Assembly: GCA_963843285.1 (NCBI GenBank)
Contig: CAWJJO010000008.1
Span: forward strand, 1-64,000
Direction of reading: 5' to 3'
From: CAZDDB01 sp963843285
Lineage (GTDB): Bacteria; Acidobacteriota; HRBIN11; JAKEFK01
Length of the DNA stretch: 64,000 bases
Part shown: positions 36,734 through 46,228 of the stretch, piece after piece
Numbering within the stretch: the stretch's first letter is position 1
How the letters are laid out: each line of letters starts with the position of its first letter
Position numbers and translations under genes: made by a program
The notes under the pieces: generated by a model
Told to the model about the DNA's origin: nothing
The model's input: the letters and a program-made list of their open reading frames with translations, nothing else
Databases searched by the model: none

Positions 36734-39655
36734 ATGGCACTGCCGAATATTTCGTTTTCCCCTGTGATTGATATTCATCTGCTGTGGGGACTGAGTATCG
36801 ATCTGATGAATCTATTAAGAATCGGGACCGATAGCGCGGCAAATTTCCGCACGGCAAATCCGGGTGCCACTATCACTTTCACACCTTTTTTCAAAAAAAC
36901 TTCAGGCGCGGGCGCCGAACATTCCGGACCTAACATCACAGTCAATACGCAAACCGGAATGGTTACGACGCAGGTATCACCGCCCGGGTTAAACAAAAAG
37001 AATTTTCTGGTGAAGACCGTGGTGACTTTGGGCGCCGAAAGCAAAGAGACTTACATCCGAATTCATCTGCACCACACAATTCATGACGCCTGGCTGACAC
37101 CCGGTATTCTTACGGTGCAGCAAGGAATCCCCGGATTTCGATTCTCCGTGCGCGCTCATTTCGATGATGGCGTCGTGGCGGAGATCGGCTTAATTTCAGA
37201 TGGCTCGCCTCTTCCGACAAACCATAATCTTTTTAATATCGCATGGAGTCATCCTGTAGCCGGACTCGTTCTCCCTGATTCTGGTCTCATCCAACCGAAC
37301 GTGATCACTACCAATGGGATCGTTCCTGATCCGGTAACGGCGACGATCACAGTTCCATCGCTTGGCCTGAGTGTGGCTGCTACAGGACTGATCAAGATGG
37401 ATGATTCATTTTCCGGGAATCGAAGCGACATCACGGCAGAACTGGTTACCACGGGGAATTGCCCCGGTTTTGCCAAAGCACAGGAAGTGCCGAACATTTT
37501 GTTCATGCCGGATGGCTTTCAGGACGAGGACAAAGTCCATTTCGATTTGTTCGTCAATGAATATGTATCACGACTCACAACGGGCAAAATCACCGCTCCA
37601 TTTGATTTGCTTGCCGGCTCCATAAATTTCTGGAAGGCTTTTGTCCCTTCGCGAGAGCGAAGCGTAACAACTCGCAGCGAAGTGTATTTGATGACAGTCA
37701 ACACAAAACCGGTTGGAGTTCCTTTTCCAAATCCTGTGAAACCCACGCGACCTGATGGTCTCGAGAATCTTAATGCGACACAATGGAATTATTGGAATCT
37801 TTATTACCATGTCGGATTGCCTGTCAGGGCAGACGTAACCCGCGACAATGGTTCACTTCGCGATGAATGGAAGCAAAATACATTACTGACAAGCGCTCAG
37901 GTGGATGCGATTCCCGGTTCGAGTATTACGCAATGGAAAAACTCAGGAGTGAGGCGATTGCCGGAAGAACGGGATTCCATTTTGGGATTGATGATCAACG
38001 ATTATACTGCCGCTGCGAATGACTTTCAATTTGACATGGTCGTATTCAACTTCATAAAGCGAATGAATCGTTTTAAGTTGGACAAATTCTTGATGAACAT
38101 GAAAGACAGTAGCGGAAATCGAATCGGCAATTTTTTTGTTCACGGCTTAACCTCTTCAGGACTCCAGGGAAAAGATTACGACAACGTGTGTTTTGTCACC
38201 GCCGCCACGCGCGCGCGGGAGAACAACTTCGACGGTGGCTTTTTCATCGCGATTCGGGAGTGGCAGGGCTATTACAAAATGGAAAGCGGTTCCCTAACCA
38301 ACGTGAAAGTATCTGTAGAAGTGGATACTGAAATAAAAGAACTGCCGCTTTCAAAAATGAAAACTTTGACCCATGAGCTTGCTCATTCCTTTGCCCTGGG
38401 AGATGAATATGGAGAGAGTCCGCCATCCGATACATTTCTAAACAAGTTCGTCAATGATCCGTTGATTACCGGTTCTAACTGGGCCTTTGGCAGATTTATC
38501 GGAGGCGGCAATTTCACAGATTGGGCCGGAAACCTCCAGGCTAGAAGAGATCTCCTCATCATGGCACCGCCTGGCATCAATGCAAACAAAATCAAATGGC
38601 GATACCACAGAATCGAAAGGATTGGTGTCGTTGCTGAAGAAATCAGTTCCTCGGGTAATCAGCATACAGTTACTTTGAAACAGGGGCAGGCGAGTGCATT
38701 TGCCGTTGGTGATCACGTTTTTCTTCGCAAAAGAGTTCAATACAGCTATTCTTTGCTGGCAGAGGTCAGCCCGGGGACCATGGTTCCCAACCAGGATGTC
38801 CATCGAATCCTTCCGGATAGCGTGATTCATACGGAAGGAACAATTCTCTCTGTAAATCACCCCTCAAACCAAGTCACGATTCGCGACATTGAAGGCAATG
38901 TCTTCATGATCACTTTGAGCATTCCCAATTCCTCTACTCTCTTTCAGCCCAATCAAAAATCTATTCTCGTACGATCCGTTAAAAGAGAGCCGATTTTTTC
39001 CAAGGTACGGACGGATCCGGCGCTTGGAGAGTTCGCTGATACTCTAATTCTGTCGTTGTCACAGGAACTCAAAGTCTTGTCTGTGCAGCAAGCGACGAAT
39101 CAGGTGGTGGTCACTCCCGAAGATAGCAATTCTCTGACGGAGGAGTTGCGGAAACTTGCGACTGGAGAAGTAATGATATTGTACAAACCAATGACAGCGC
39201 CGCAGTTGGTGACAACCCCGGAATACAAATATGCTGAAGTGATCTCGAAACAAGTGCTGGATCATCTGGTGACGAAGCCTTTTGCATTCAACGCGAAAAC
39301 AGACCCGTCTCATGGGAACGAGATTTCGGAAATCGTTGACAGGAGAGCAGAACAGGAATCGAGCATTCCTGACGTCCTGGTGCCCAGCTGTTCCAGTCAG
39401 AAGAAAAAGATCGTAGGCATGTATTCGGGTGGTAGTCGATTTCATGGAGATGTCTATCACGGCACGGGGAAATGCTTCATGCGTAATGAGCAGAACGAAT
39501 CTTCGTTCGATGGGTTTTGCATGGTGTGCAAATACGTGCTGATTGACATGATTGATCCATTCAAGCATGGAACTTTGAACGCGAGATATCCAAACAAAAT
39601 CTATCCGGATATCCAGCTGGATCTAACATTTATCGGTGGTCTCCCAGAGATGTAA
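36734..39655 (+). CDS. Giant-cassette protein 1: M64-like zinc metallopeptidase
   Basis: 973 residues. Residues 1-210 look like beta-sandwich (Ig/BIG-like) modules with no signal peptide. About 240-600 resembles the IgA-peptidase M64 family: VPNILFMPDGFQDEDKVHF opens it (M64 proteins have a similar ...GDGY... start), followed by NFWKAFVPSRE, and the zinc site HELAHSFALGDEYGE with His 547, Glu 548, His 551 and Asp 557. About 630-780 is an extra beta-rich insertion (VTLKQGQASAFAVGDHVFL). The C-terminal part GMYSGGSRFHGDVYHGTGKC and FCMVCKYVLID matches the Cys-containing end found in M64 proteins. So a protease with intact metal ligands is likely. It is the first gene of a five-gene operon; the next begins 26 nt downstream. 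Its place with giant uncharacterised proteins suggests that it processes them or acts as an effector; both are inference. Confidence 0.75.
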   Translation: MALPNISFSPVIDIHLLWGLSIDLMNLLRIGTDSAANFRTANPGATITFTPFFKKTSGAGAEHSGPNITVNTQTGMVTTQVSPPGLNKKNFLVKTVVTLGAESKETYIRIHLHHTIHDAWLTPGILTVQQGIPGFRFSVRAHFDDGVVAEIGLISDGSPLPTNHNLFNIAWSHPVAGLVLPDSGLIQPNVITTNGIVPDPVTATITVPSLGLSVAATGLIKMDDSFSGNRSDITAELVTTGNCPGFAKAQEVPNILFMPDGFQDEDKVHFDLFVNEYVSRLTTGKITAPFDLLAGSINFWKAFVPSRERSVTTRSEVYLMTVNTKPVGVPFPNPVKPTRPDGLENLNATQWNYWNLYYHVGLPVRADVTRDNGSLRDEWKQNTLLTSAQVDAIPGSSITQWKNSGVRRLPEERDSILGLMINDYTAAANDFQFDMVVFNFIKRMNRFKLDKFLMNMKDSSGNRIGNFFVHGLTSSGLQGKDYDNVCFVTAATRARENNFDGGFFIAIREWQGYYKMESGSLTNVKVSVEVDTEIKELPLSKMKTLTHELAHSFALGDEYGESPPSDTFLNKFVNDPLITGSNWAFGRFIGGGNFTDWAGNLQARRDLLIMAPPGINANKIKWRYHRIERIGVVAEEISSSGNQHTVTLKQGQASAFAVGDHVFLRKRVQYSYSLLAEVSPGTMVPNQDVHRILPDSVIHTEGTILSVNHPSNQVTIRDIEGNVFMITLSIPNSSTLFQPNQKSILVRSVKREPIFSKVRTDPALGEFADTLILSLSQELKVLSVQQATNQVVVTPEDSNSLTEELRKLATGEVMILYKPMTAPQLVTTPEYKYAEVISKQVLDHLVTKPFAFNAKTDPSHGNEISEIVDRRAEQESSIPDVLVPSCSSQKKKIVGMYSGGSRFHGDVYHGTGKCFMRNEQNESSFDGFCMVCKYVLIDMIDPFKHGTLNARYPNKIYPDIQLDLTFIGGLPEM

Positions 39656-39681
39656 AAACAGAATAGGAACCATTTCCGCCA

Positions 39682-42600
39682 ATGGGAACTTTAGAGAACC
39701 TCGGAAGGAACCTCGTACTGGCAGTAAAGCCCCTGCGAGACGCCGCGTCTTCGCCCGATCATTTCAAGCAATTCATTTACCGGCTGGGTTGGAACGCCAC
39801 AGACATACCGCCCTCTTATTCGAATCTGATTACGAAAGTTGACGAAGCTGTCGCGGAGCTGGAAACCTTAATCGCCACGCCAAAGACCGAACAAGCTTTG
39901 AAGGTTTTTTCCAAAGTAAAAACAGTCCTCGATGCGATCGATGCATTGTCTGATATTCCGCCCGGCATTGTAGATACAACAGATTTTCTGGCTGAGATCA
40001 AAGACAGAATATTTGAAATTCTGGTTGCGGATTACTTGTCCGCCTACAAGCCTTTTCTATTTAATGTTCTCCAGATCCTGGGCGTCATCGAGCCGGTACA
40101 TTTGCCGGCTACGCCAAACCGCCCCTCGATCATCAGATTCAAGCTCAATTGGGAGAGAATTCCCGAAACCATCGCGCATCCGGATGATTTGCCTGAGACG
40201 ATCTATGGCTGGGGAACACCGAATGTGAAGTATGAACGGCTCTTCCACCACCTTCTCGAGATTCTCCATGCTTTGACAATTCCTGTTTCTATTGCGCCGA
40301 TAGATCGCACAATCAGTTCCGGATATTTGGAAACAGATGAGTTCGATCCGTTGACTCCTTCCATAAACCGGGAACTAAAAATCCCCTTTACTTATTTGAA
40401 TATTGCAGGAGTAGACCGCGAGATCGGATTGGCGATTCTGGAACTGCCGGAGTCTGAAGGAAAAATGCCTGGCATCATCATCCAGCCGAACATTCCTTCG
40501 GAGATCGGCGAGCGGCTGCGGATCCGGGAAGATATCAACCTGCGAATCAAAGCGGGTTCCAATATTGCTGAACAGTTCGGGATCCTGATTCGTCCGGGTG
40601 ATATTTCGGTCAAATACCCTTTTCAGGGCGGCACGCAGCTTCCTGAATTCGGGTTCGGAGCGGGTGTCGAATTTACTCCCGCCACATCCACATTACTTTT
40701 GGGCAGCGCAGGTTCTACCAGAATCGAAGCCCTTGGCGGCTCCATCGATTTCGCATTCCGGTTTACAAACGAGCAACCGGAGTTGATGTTTGCATTTGAT
40801 CTCAAAGGTCTCGCTCTGATTCTCCAGGCTTCAGAGTCCGATGGATTCATCCGAAAGATCCTGGACGACCGCCAAACCAAGATCGACATACCGCTTGGTC
40901 TGGAATGGTCCAGTAAAACAGGCGTCAAATTCAAAGGAGGCGGAGGATTTGAAATTTCGGTTAGCCCGCATCTATCTTTGGGCCCCATTTCGATTGAGCA
41001 GATGCTCATTCGCTTGGTTGGCGACGCGACGCCGCCTGCCAGTTTGAAATTGACTGTAGGCGCAAATATCAAAGGGGATTTGGGCCCCCTGCAATTTGTT
41101 GTTCAAGAAATCGGACTCAATCTGCAAATGAGCTTCGTCAAAGGAGGGAACGCAGGTCCTTTTGATTTCAACATCGGTTTTAAACCACCCAACGGTATTG
41201 GCCTCGCTGTAGATAGCGGAGTCATTCAGGGGGGCGGGTTCCTTAGTTTCGATCCTGAGAAGGGAGAATACATCGGCGCACTGGAACTGGAATTTCAGAA
41301 TCTGTTCAGCATGAAAGCCATCGGGATTATCAACACCAAAATGCCTGACGGGACGAAAGGGTTTTCTCTGCTAATTATTATCACGACCGAATTTACACCG
41401 GTTCAGTTGGGCTTCGGCTTTGCTCTCCTTGGCGTTGGCGGGTTGTTGGGCGTGAATAGAACAACACGGATCGATGTGCTACGGGAAGGGATCAAAACAA
41501 ATGCACTGAAGAGTATCCTTTTCCCAGAAGATGTTGTGGCTAACATCAATCGCATCGTCAGTGATATCAAACAAATCTTTCCGCCATTGAATGCCCATTT
41601 CGTAATCGGTCCGATGGCCAAAGTGGGTTGGGGGACGCCCGCCATTATTTCACTCGAATTCGGGTTGCTGTTGGAAATTCCGAATCCGGCGATCGTCATC
41701 CTGGGCGTTTTGAAAGCGTTGTTGCCGGAAGAGGAAACAGCGTTACTCAAGCTTCAGGTTAATTTCCTCGGCGTAATCGATTTTGAGAATCGATACATTT
41801 CATTTGATGCGAGTCTCTACGATTCGAGACTACTGACTTACACCTTAACGGGGGATATGGCGTTTCGGTTTTCCTGGGGAGAACACGGGGTGCTCATTTT
41901 AAGTGTAGGCGGATTCCATCCGTCCTTCCGCGACGCGCCTGCGGATCTGCAGCACATGACAAGGCTTACCATCAATTTGCTTTCCGGCAAAAATCCGCGC
42001 CTCACCATTGAATCTTATTTTGCAGTTACATCGAACACAGTTCAGTTCGGAGCGAAAGCAGAATTGTACGCTGCTGCGGCCGGTTTTAATGTGTATGGCT
42101 TCGTCAGTTTTGATGTGCTTTTCCACCGGGACCCGTTTCATTTTTTAGCGGACATCCACGCGAAACTTGCTTTGCGGAGAGGCACCTCGGTCGTAATGGG
42201 GATCAAGGTGAGAGGAGAACTGGATGGTCCCAGGCCCTGGGATCTTCACGGTGAAGCCAGCGTTAGTTTCTGGTTTTTTTCGATCACGATCCCATTTCAT
42301 GAGAAATGGGGCGAAGGACCGGATGAAATCGAACCGCAGAAAGCGGATCTTATTGCGATGCTGACTGCGGAAGTCCATGATTTCAGAAACTGGAACGCTG
42401 AGATCCCCTCCAATAGCAGACTTCACGTATCACTGAAAAAAATCGAACCACCTTCAGGTCAGCTTGTGATACACCCCTTTGGCGCTCTCACGTTCAGCGA
42501 GCGGCTCCTGCCACTCAAGGTGACTCTGGATAAGTTTGGGGACAAAGTTCCGAAAGATGCCAATTTGTTTGCGCTAACCGATATCAAGAGCAATACCACG

Positions 42601-43119
42601 GATCTGCCAACGGACGAGGTTTCCGAGCAATTTGCGCGCGCCAATTTCATCCAGATGAGCGATGATGAAAAATTATCAAGTCCTTCATTCGAACGGATGA
42701 CGAGCGGGTTCAAAATCATTGCTTCTTCTGATTTGCTGATCGCGCCGCCCGTTGCGAAGAATGTCGACTATGAGCTGACATACTTGCGCAAAAGGCGATT
42801 CAGCCTATCGCCGGCGGGACTTTACAAATTCGCAAAAGGTCTGTTTAAGGCCTGCGCAAAAGGAAGCGCTGTTTCAAAGTCGCCTTTGTCACATCAAAAT
42901 AACCGCACTTCAACAAATGCTCCGGAAGAAGTTGTTCTGAAACCGGAAAAATATATCGTTGCAAACATCAGCGATATGCAGATGTTCAGTTCAGGGCTGG
43001 CAGCGGATAGCTACACAGAAGCTTCCGAGCTTCAACGCCGGCTGATCGCAAAAAATCCCGAGCTGCAAGGTCAACTTCAAATTTTGTCCGATTACGAATT
43101 AGCAGTGAATTCATTATGA
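39682..43119 (+). CDS. Giant-cassette protein 2: DUF6603-like beta-rich protein
   Basis: 1145 residues. The first 220 are mainly helical (LGRNLVLAVKPLRDAASSPD onward). The long centre (about 230-880) is a run of alternating amphipathic beta-strands with Gly-rich turns (FGFGAGVEFTP, FKGGGGFEISVSP, NIGFKPPNGIGLAVDSG, LGFGFALLGVGGLLG) and resembles the Pfam family DUF6603, which has no known function. The remaining part is less conserved. There is no signal peptide and no clear membrane helix, although the beta-pattern with hydrophobic faces could form a groove or barrel. The stop overlaps the start of the next gene by 4 nt (ATGA), a strong sign of translational coupling. A role as a structural or lipid-contacting protein is speculation. 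Confidence 0.7.
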   Translation: MGTLENLGRNLVLAVKPLRDAASSPDHFKQFIYRLGWNATDIPPSYSNLITKVDEAVAELETLIATPKTEQALKVFSKVKTVLDAIDALSDIPPGIVDTTDFLAEIKDRIFEILVADYLSAYKPFLFNVLQILGVIEPVHLPATPNRPSIIRFKLNWERIPETIAHPDDLPETIYGWGTPNVKYERLFHHLLEILHALTIPVSIAPIDRTISSGYLETDEFDPLTPSINRELKIPFTYLNIAGVDREIGLAILELPESEGKMPGIIIQPNIPSEIGERLRIREDINLRIKAGSNIAEQFGILIRPGDISVKYPFQGGTQLPEFGFGAGVEFTPATSTLLLGSAGSTRIEALGGSIDFAFRFTNEQPELMFAFDLKGLALILQASESDGFIRKILDDRQTKIDIPLGLEWSSKTGVKFKGGGGFEISVSPHLSLGPISIEQMLIRLVGDATPPASLKLTVGANIKGDLGPLQFVVQEIGLNLQMSFVKGGNAGPFDFNIGFKPPNGIGLAVDSGVIQGGGFLSFDPEKGEYIGALELEFQNLFSMKAIGIINTKMPDGTKGFSLLIIITTEFTPVQLGFGFALLGVGGLLGVNRTTRIDVLREGIKTNALKSILFPEDVVANINRIVSDIKQIFPPLNAHFVIGPMAKVGWGTPAIISLEFGLLLEIPNPAIVILGVLKALLPEEETALLKLQVNFLGVIDFENRYISFDASLYDSRLLTYTLTGDMAFRFSWGEHGVLILSVGGFHPSFRDAPADLQHMTRLTINLLSGKNPRLTIESYFAVTSNTVQFGAKAELYAAAAGFNVYGFVSFDVLFHRDPFHFLADIHAKLALRRGTSVVMGIKVRGELDGPRPWDLHGEASVSFWFFSITIPFHEKWGEGPDEIEPQKADLIAMLTAEVHDFRNWNAEIPSNSRLHVSLKKIEPPSGQLVIHPFGALTFSERLLPLKVTLDKFGDKVPKDANLFALTDIKSNTTDLPTDEVSEQFARANFIQMSDDEKLSSPSFERMTSGFKIIASSDLLIAPPVAKNVDYELTYLRKRRFSLSPAGLYKFAKGLFKACAKGSAVSKSPLSHQNNRTSTNAPEEVVLKPEKYIVANISDMQMFSSGLAADSYTEASELQRRLIAKNPELQGQLQILSDYELAVNSL

Positions 43120-46100
43120 GTGTTGAAATCGCGAGATACCAATTTCATTCCTGGGCACGCAAAGGGATTTCTTCCAATATTACTGAACCGGATGACCTGG
43201 GAAGCGCAAGTTCCGGACTCCTCGAAAGGGCGGAGGTTCCGATTTCGGTCAAGCTCAACGAAAGCGCGCTGAGCAAAAACTTTTCTTTGATTGGCCCGGG
43301 GGATGTAATCGGTGTGAATCGCAACGCGATTATCAGAACGGAGCCATTGAACTGGATCACCGACACGGAACCGAATTACCTGTCCTTTGTGGAATTTTAT
43401 GATGAGGATTTCCCATGGCGCTATACACCCGCTGCCCCGCAGCATGAAAAGTTACGGCCATGGATTTTCTTGCTGGTGCTAAAGGAAGGCGAATTTGAAC
43501 GCACAAAACGAAGAGTCCCACTGCCGACGATTCTCATAAAAAACAAGGACGCATTTCCTCCCAACAATGAAACATGGTTGTGGGCACATGTGCACAGCAA
43601 CGCAGATATACCGGATTCAGAATTATCGGATTACGAGAAATTCCTGCTGTCACTCAATCGAACAGTGAACGATGATCCAGACCAGATTTTCAGCCGCTTG
43701 ATGAGTCCCAGAAAACTCGAACCCAATACAGCCTATTTGTCCTTTATCATTCCTGCCTTCGAAACCGGCAGATTGGCCGGACTGGAACAACCCACTTCAG
43801 GAATCAATGCACAGCTGTCATCGTGGGATAACAACGGAGCCAGAGGTGAGATGCCTGTGTACTACGAATGGTTTTTTCGCACGGGCGCGAATGTGGATTT
43901 TGAATCACTGGTGAAAATGCTCGAGCCGCGTCCTATCGACAAACGTGTGGGCATTCGGGACATGGATTGTTCGCAGCCTGGATTTATCCAGGCGGACGGG
44001 ACCGGCCCGATTCCGGGAACAAAACCACCAATCATCGGATTGGAAGGAGCGTTAAAATCGCCCACGACCGAATCCACCATCTTCCCGAATCCTGCCGCGG
44101 AGAAAGAATTTCAGGTGGAGCTGCAATCGATTGTGAATCTTCCCGAAACGATAGCCGCGAATCTGAATGAAGATCCAATCATCTCTGTGCCACTCTATGG
44201 AAAAAATCACGCGAAGCAAAGCGCCACTGATGTAGTGGTGCTGGATATCGTAAAGGATGCGTGGGTTCACGATCTCAACAAGGATCCGCGAACGAGGGTA
44301 GCTGGGGGTTTTGGCACACTCGTTGTTCAAGAGAACCAGGAAGAATTCATGAGAAAAGCCTGGGCGCAGGTTACAAAAATCCTGGAGGCCAATCGCCGCA
44401 TCAAAGCCACAAGATTCTGGATTTCTGTTGCGTTTCAATATACACAAAAGACGTTTGGCAAGCTTCAGAATCATGTCCTCCTGGCGATCAGCAATCCTGT
44501 GCTGAAAAGAGTGAAAGGCAGCCCATCCACGATCCATCAGATGCTTCATGAAAGCAGATTGCCGGAAGCCGTATTCAGCGGGGCGTTTCGCCGTCTTATC
44601 CGGCCGCAAGGGTTTATTACCAAGAAACTGGCTGCTGCCGGAAGAATGAATTACAGCAGGCTCGTTGCGGATCTGAACGAAGGAAAGATTACCGCTTCAC
44701 CACCAAAAGAAACGCCGGCCGGTTTATTCACCACGCAGGATATTGCGACTTTGATTTTTCCACATCAGTTGCCTCCCTGGTTGACGTGGCTTCTCCAAAA
44801 TAGCGGCATCGTTTCTCTGATTTTGTTCGTAATTTTTGTACTTCTTGCTGCTTCAACCGGACAGATTTTGCTGTTTGGTCTGCTGGCTGCAGTCGTAGCC
44901 GTCTCCTATCCATTTGTGAGGGGCTTTCGTGTAAATGCAAATGCCTCGGAAGCGATACTGGACAACCAGAAGCAACTGGAGAGTATTGAGGCAATTCCCG
45001 CAAAACCAAATTTCACTCTGCGGTTGAGTGATGAAAAAAGCACTCCTCCCCCCACATCTACCGCAGCCGGTCAGGATAGTGTGGAAGGCAAGAATTTTAG
45101 AACTGCTCTGCTCCATATGAATGCAAGGCTGGCTCCAAAAGCTCCCGTAAAGAAGATAGAAGCGTTTCCATTTTCCGCCGCTTATACCAAAATCAGCAAT
45201 GCCATTCATCCGCACAGATCATTCCCGTTTCGTCTTGGATCGCTAGTGCAACTTCCCGGCCCTGTTACCCTTGTGGAACCGGAAAGTATCTTTCCGGCCA
45301 TGGCTTATCCCGATTTTGAAGACCCCATGTATAAGAAGCTGAGCGATATTTCCAGTGAGCTTTTGTTGCCCAATCTTCAGCTCGTTCCGCCCAATACCAT
45401 TTCGTTATTGAAGGTCAACCAGAAATTCATCGAATCGTATATGGTCGGTTTAAATCATGAAATGGGACGGGAGTTGTTATGGAGAGAATACCCAACCGAT
45501 CAGCGTGGAAGTTATTTCCGTCAATTCTGGGATGTGAAAGGCGTCATTCGTCCCAGCGAAGGGAAGCCGGAATCAGAGTCAACAGAAGAATACAAAGATA
45601 TCGATCCGATCCATACCTGGCCGGGCGATACTTTGCTGGGCCGGCACAGCAAGCGTGATCCGGGTGGAGAACCAAAGCAGTTGGTGCTGGTGATTCGGGG
45701 CGATTTGTTAAAGCGGTACCCGAATACTGTGATCTTTGCTCAAAAGGCAATTGCCGGCGCCGATTCAGCCGGTGAATCACCCGTCATCGATCTGGATTTG
45801 GATGAAAGTGAATTCAATACGCAAGTGAAGTTTCCGTTATACAAGGCGGAAATATCTCCGGACATCAAATTCTTTGGCTTTGATCTGACGCTGGAACAGG
45901 CGCGAGGCACGGAACCGAGCAGCGGTTTCACCGATGATCTCGGGTGGTTCTTCATATTGCAGGAGATTCCGGGAGAACCACGGTTCGGCATGGATCTAGA
46001 GTTCGATCCCGGTGTGGATGGTGTCAGTTGGGACGATCTTTCCTGGAAGAGTTTTGGCAATACGGAAATCCAGATGATCACTGCCGGCGTGCATCCAACT

Positions 46101-46223
46101 TTCAATCCGTCTGATAATACCCCGGATAAATGGGGAACAAATTCAGCCAACATGGCTTACATTCTGTTTCAGAAACCAAGCATGGTGGCGGTTCATGCCA
46201 GAGAGATGCTGGAAAAAATCTAA
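43116..46223 (+). CDS. Giant-cassette protein 3: uncharacterised, with central membrane hairpin
   Basis: 1035 residues; no family with known function recognised. The N-terminal quarter has conserved-looking motifs such as YLSFVEFYDEDFPWRYTPAA and KLRPWIFLLVLKEGEFE. In the middle two membrane helices (about 564-582 and 584-603: IVSLILFVIFVLLAAS, LLFGLLAAVVAVSYPF) form a tight hairpin, leaving two large soluble halves on the same side. The C-terminal part ends with TNSANMAYILFQKPSMVAVHA. It could anchor the other cassette proteins to the cytoplasmic membrane. It shares the ATGA overlap with protein 2 upstream and is followed after 5 nt by protein 4. Confidence 0.7.
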   Translation: MSVEIARYQFHSWARKGISSNITEPDDLGSASSGLLERAEVPISVKLNESALSKNFSLIGPGDVIGVNRNAIIRTEPLNWITDTEPNYLSFVEFYDEDFPWRYTPAAPQHEKLRPWIFLLVLKEGEFERTKRRVPLPTILIKNKDAFPPNNETWLWAHVHSNADIPDSELSDYEKFLLSLNRTVNDDPDQIFSRLMSPRKLEPNTAYLSFIIPAFETGRLAGLEQPTSGINAQLSSWDNNGARGEMPVYYEWFFRTGANVDFESLVKMLEPRPIDKRVGIRDMDCSQPGFIQADGTGPIPGTKPPIIGLEGALKSPTTESTIFPNPAAEKEFQVELQSIVNLPETIAANLNEDPIISVPLYGKNHAKQSATDVVVLDIVKDAWVHDLNKDPRTRVAGGFGTLVVQENQEEFMRKAWAQVTKILEANRRIKATRFWISVAFQYTQKTFGKLQNHVLLAISNPVLKRVKGSPSTIHQMLHESRLPEAVFSGAFRRLIRPQGFITKKLAAAGRMNYSRLVADLNEGKITASPPKETPAGLFTTQDIATLIFPHQLPPWLTWLLQNSGIVSLILFVIFVLLAASTGQILLFGLLAAVVAVSYPFVRGFRVNANASEAILDNQKQLESIEAIPAKPNFTLRLSDEKSTPPPTSTAAGQDSVEGKNFRTALLHMNARLAPKAPVKKIEAFPFSAAYTKISNAIHPHRSFPFRLGSLVQLPGPVTLVEPESIFPAMAYPDFEDPMYKKLSDISSELLLPNLQLVPPNTISLLKVNQKFIESYMVGLNHEMGRELLWREYPTDQRGSYFRQFWDVKGVIRPSEGKPESESTEEYKDIDPIHTWPGDTLLGRHSKRDPGGEPKQLVLVIRGDLLKRYPNTVIFAQKAIAGADSAGESPVIDLDLDESEFNTQVKFPLYKAEISPDIKFFGFDLTLEQARGTEPSSGFTDDLGWFFILQEIPGEPRFGMDLEFDPGVDGVSWDDLSWKSFGNTEIQMITAGVHPTFNPSDNTPDKWGTNSANMAYILFQKPSMVAVHAREMLEKI

Positions 46224-46228
46224 CAAAG

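Noticed and set aside
46130..46228. An upstream in-frame ATG that would lengthen cassette protein 4 by 33 residues
   Set aside because: It lies inside protein 3's coding region in another frame and gives a low-quality leader; ATG 46229 right after the stop is more natural.
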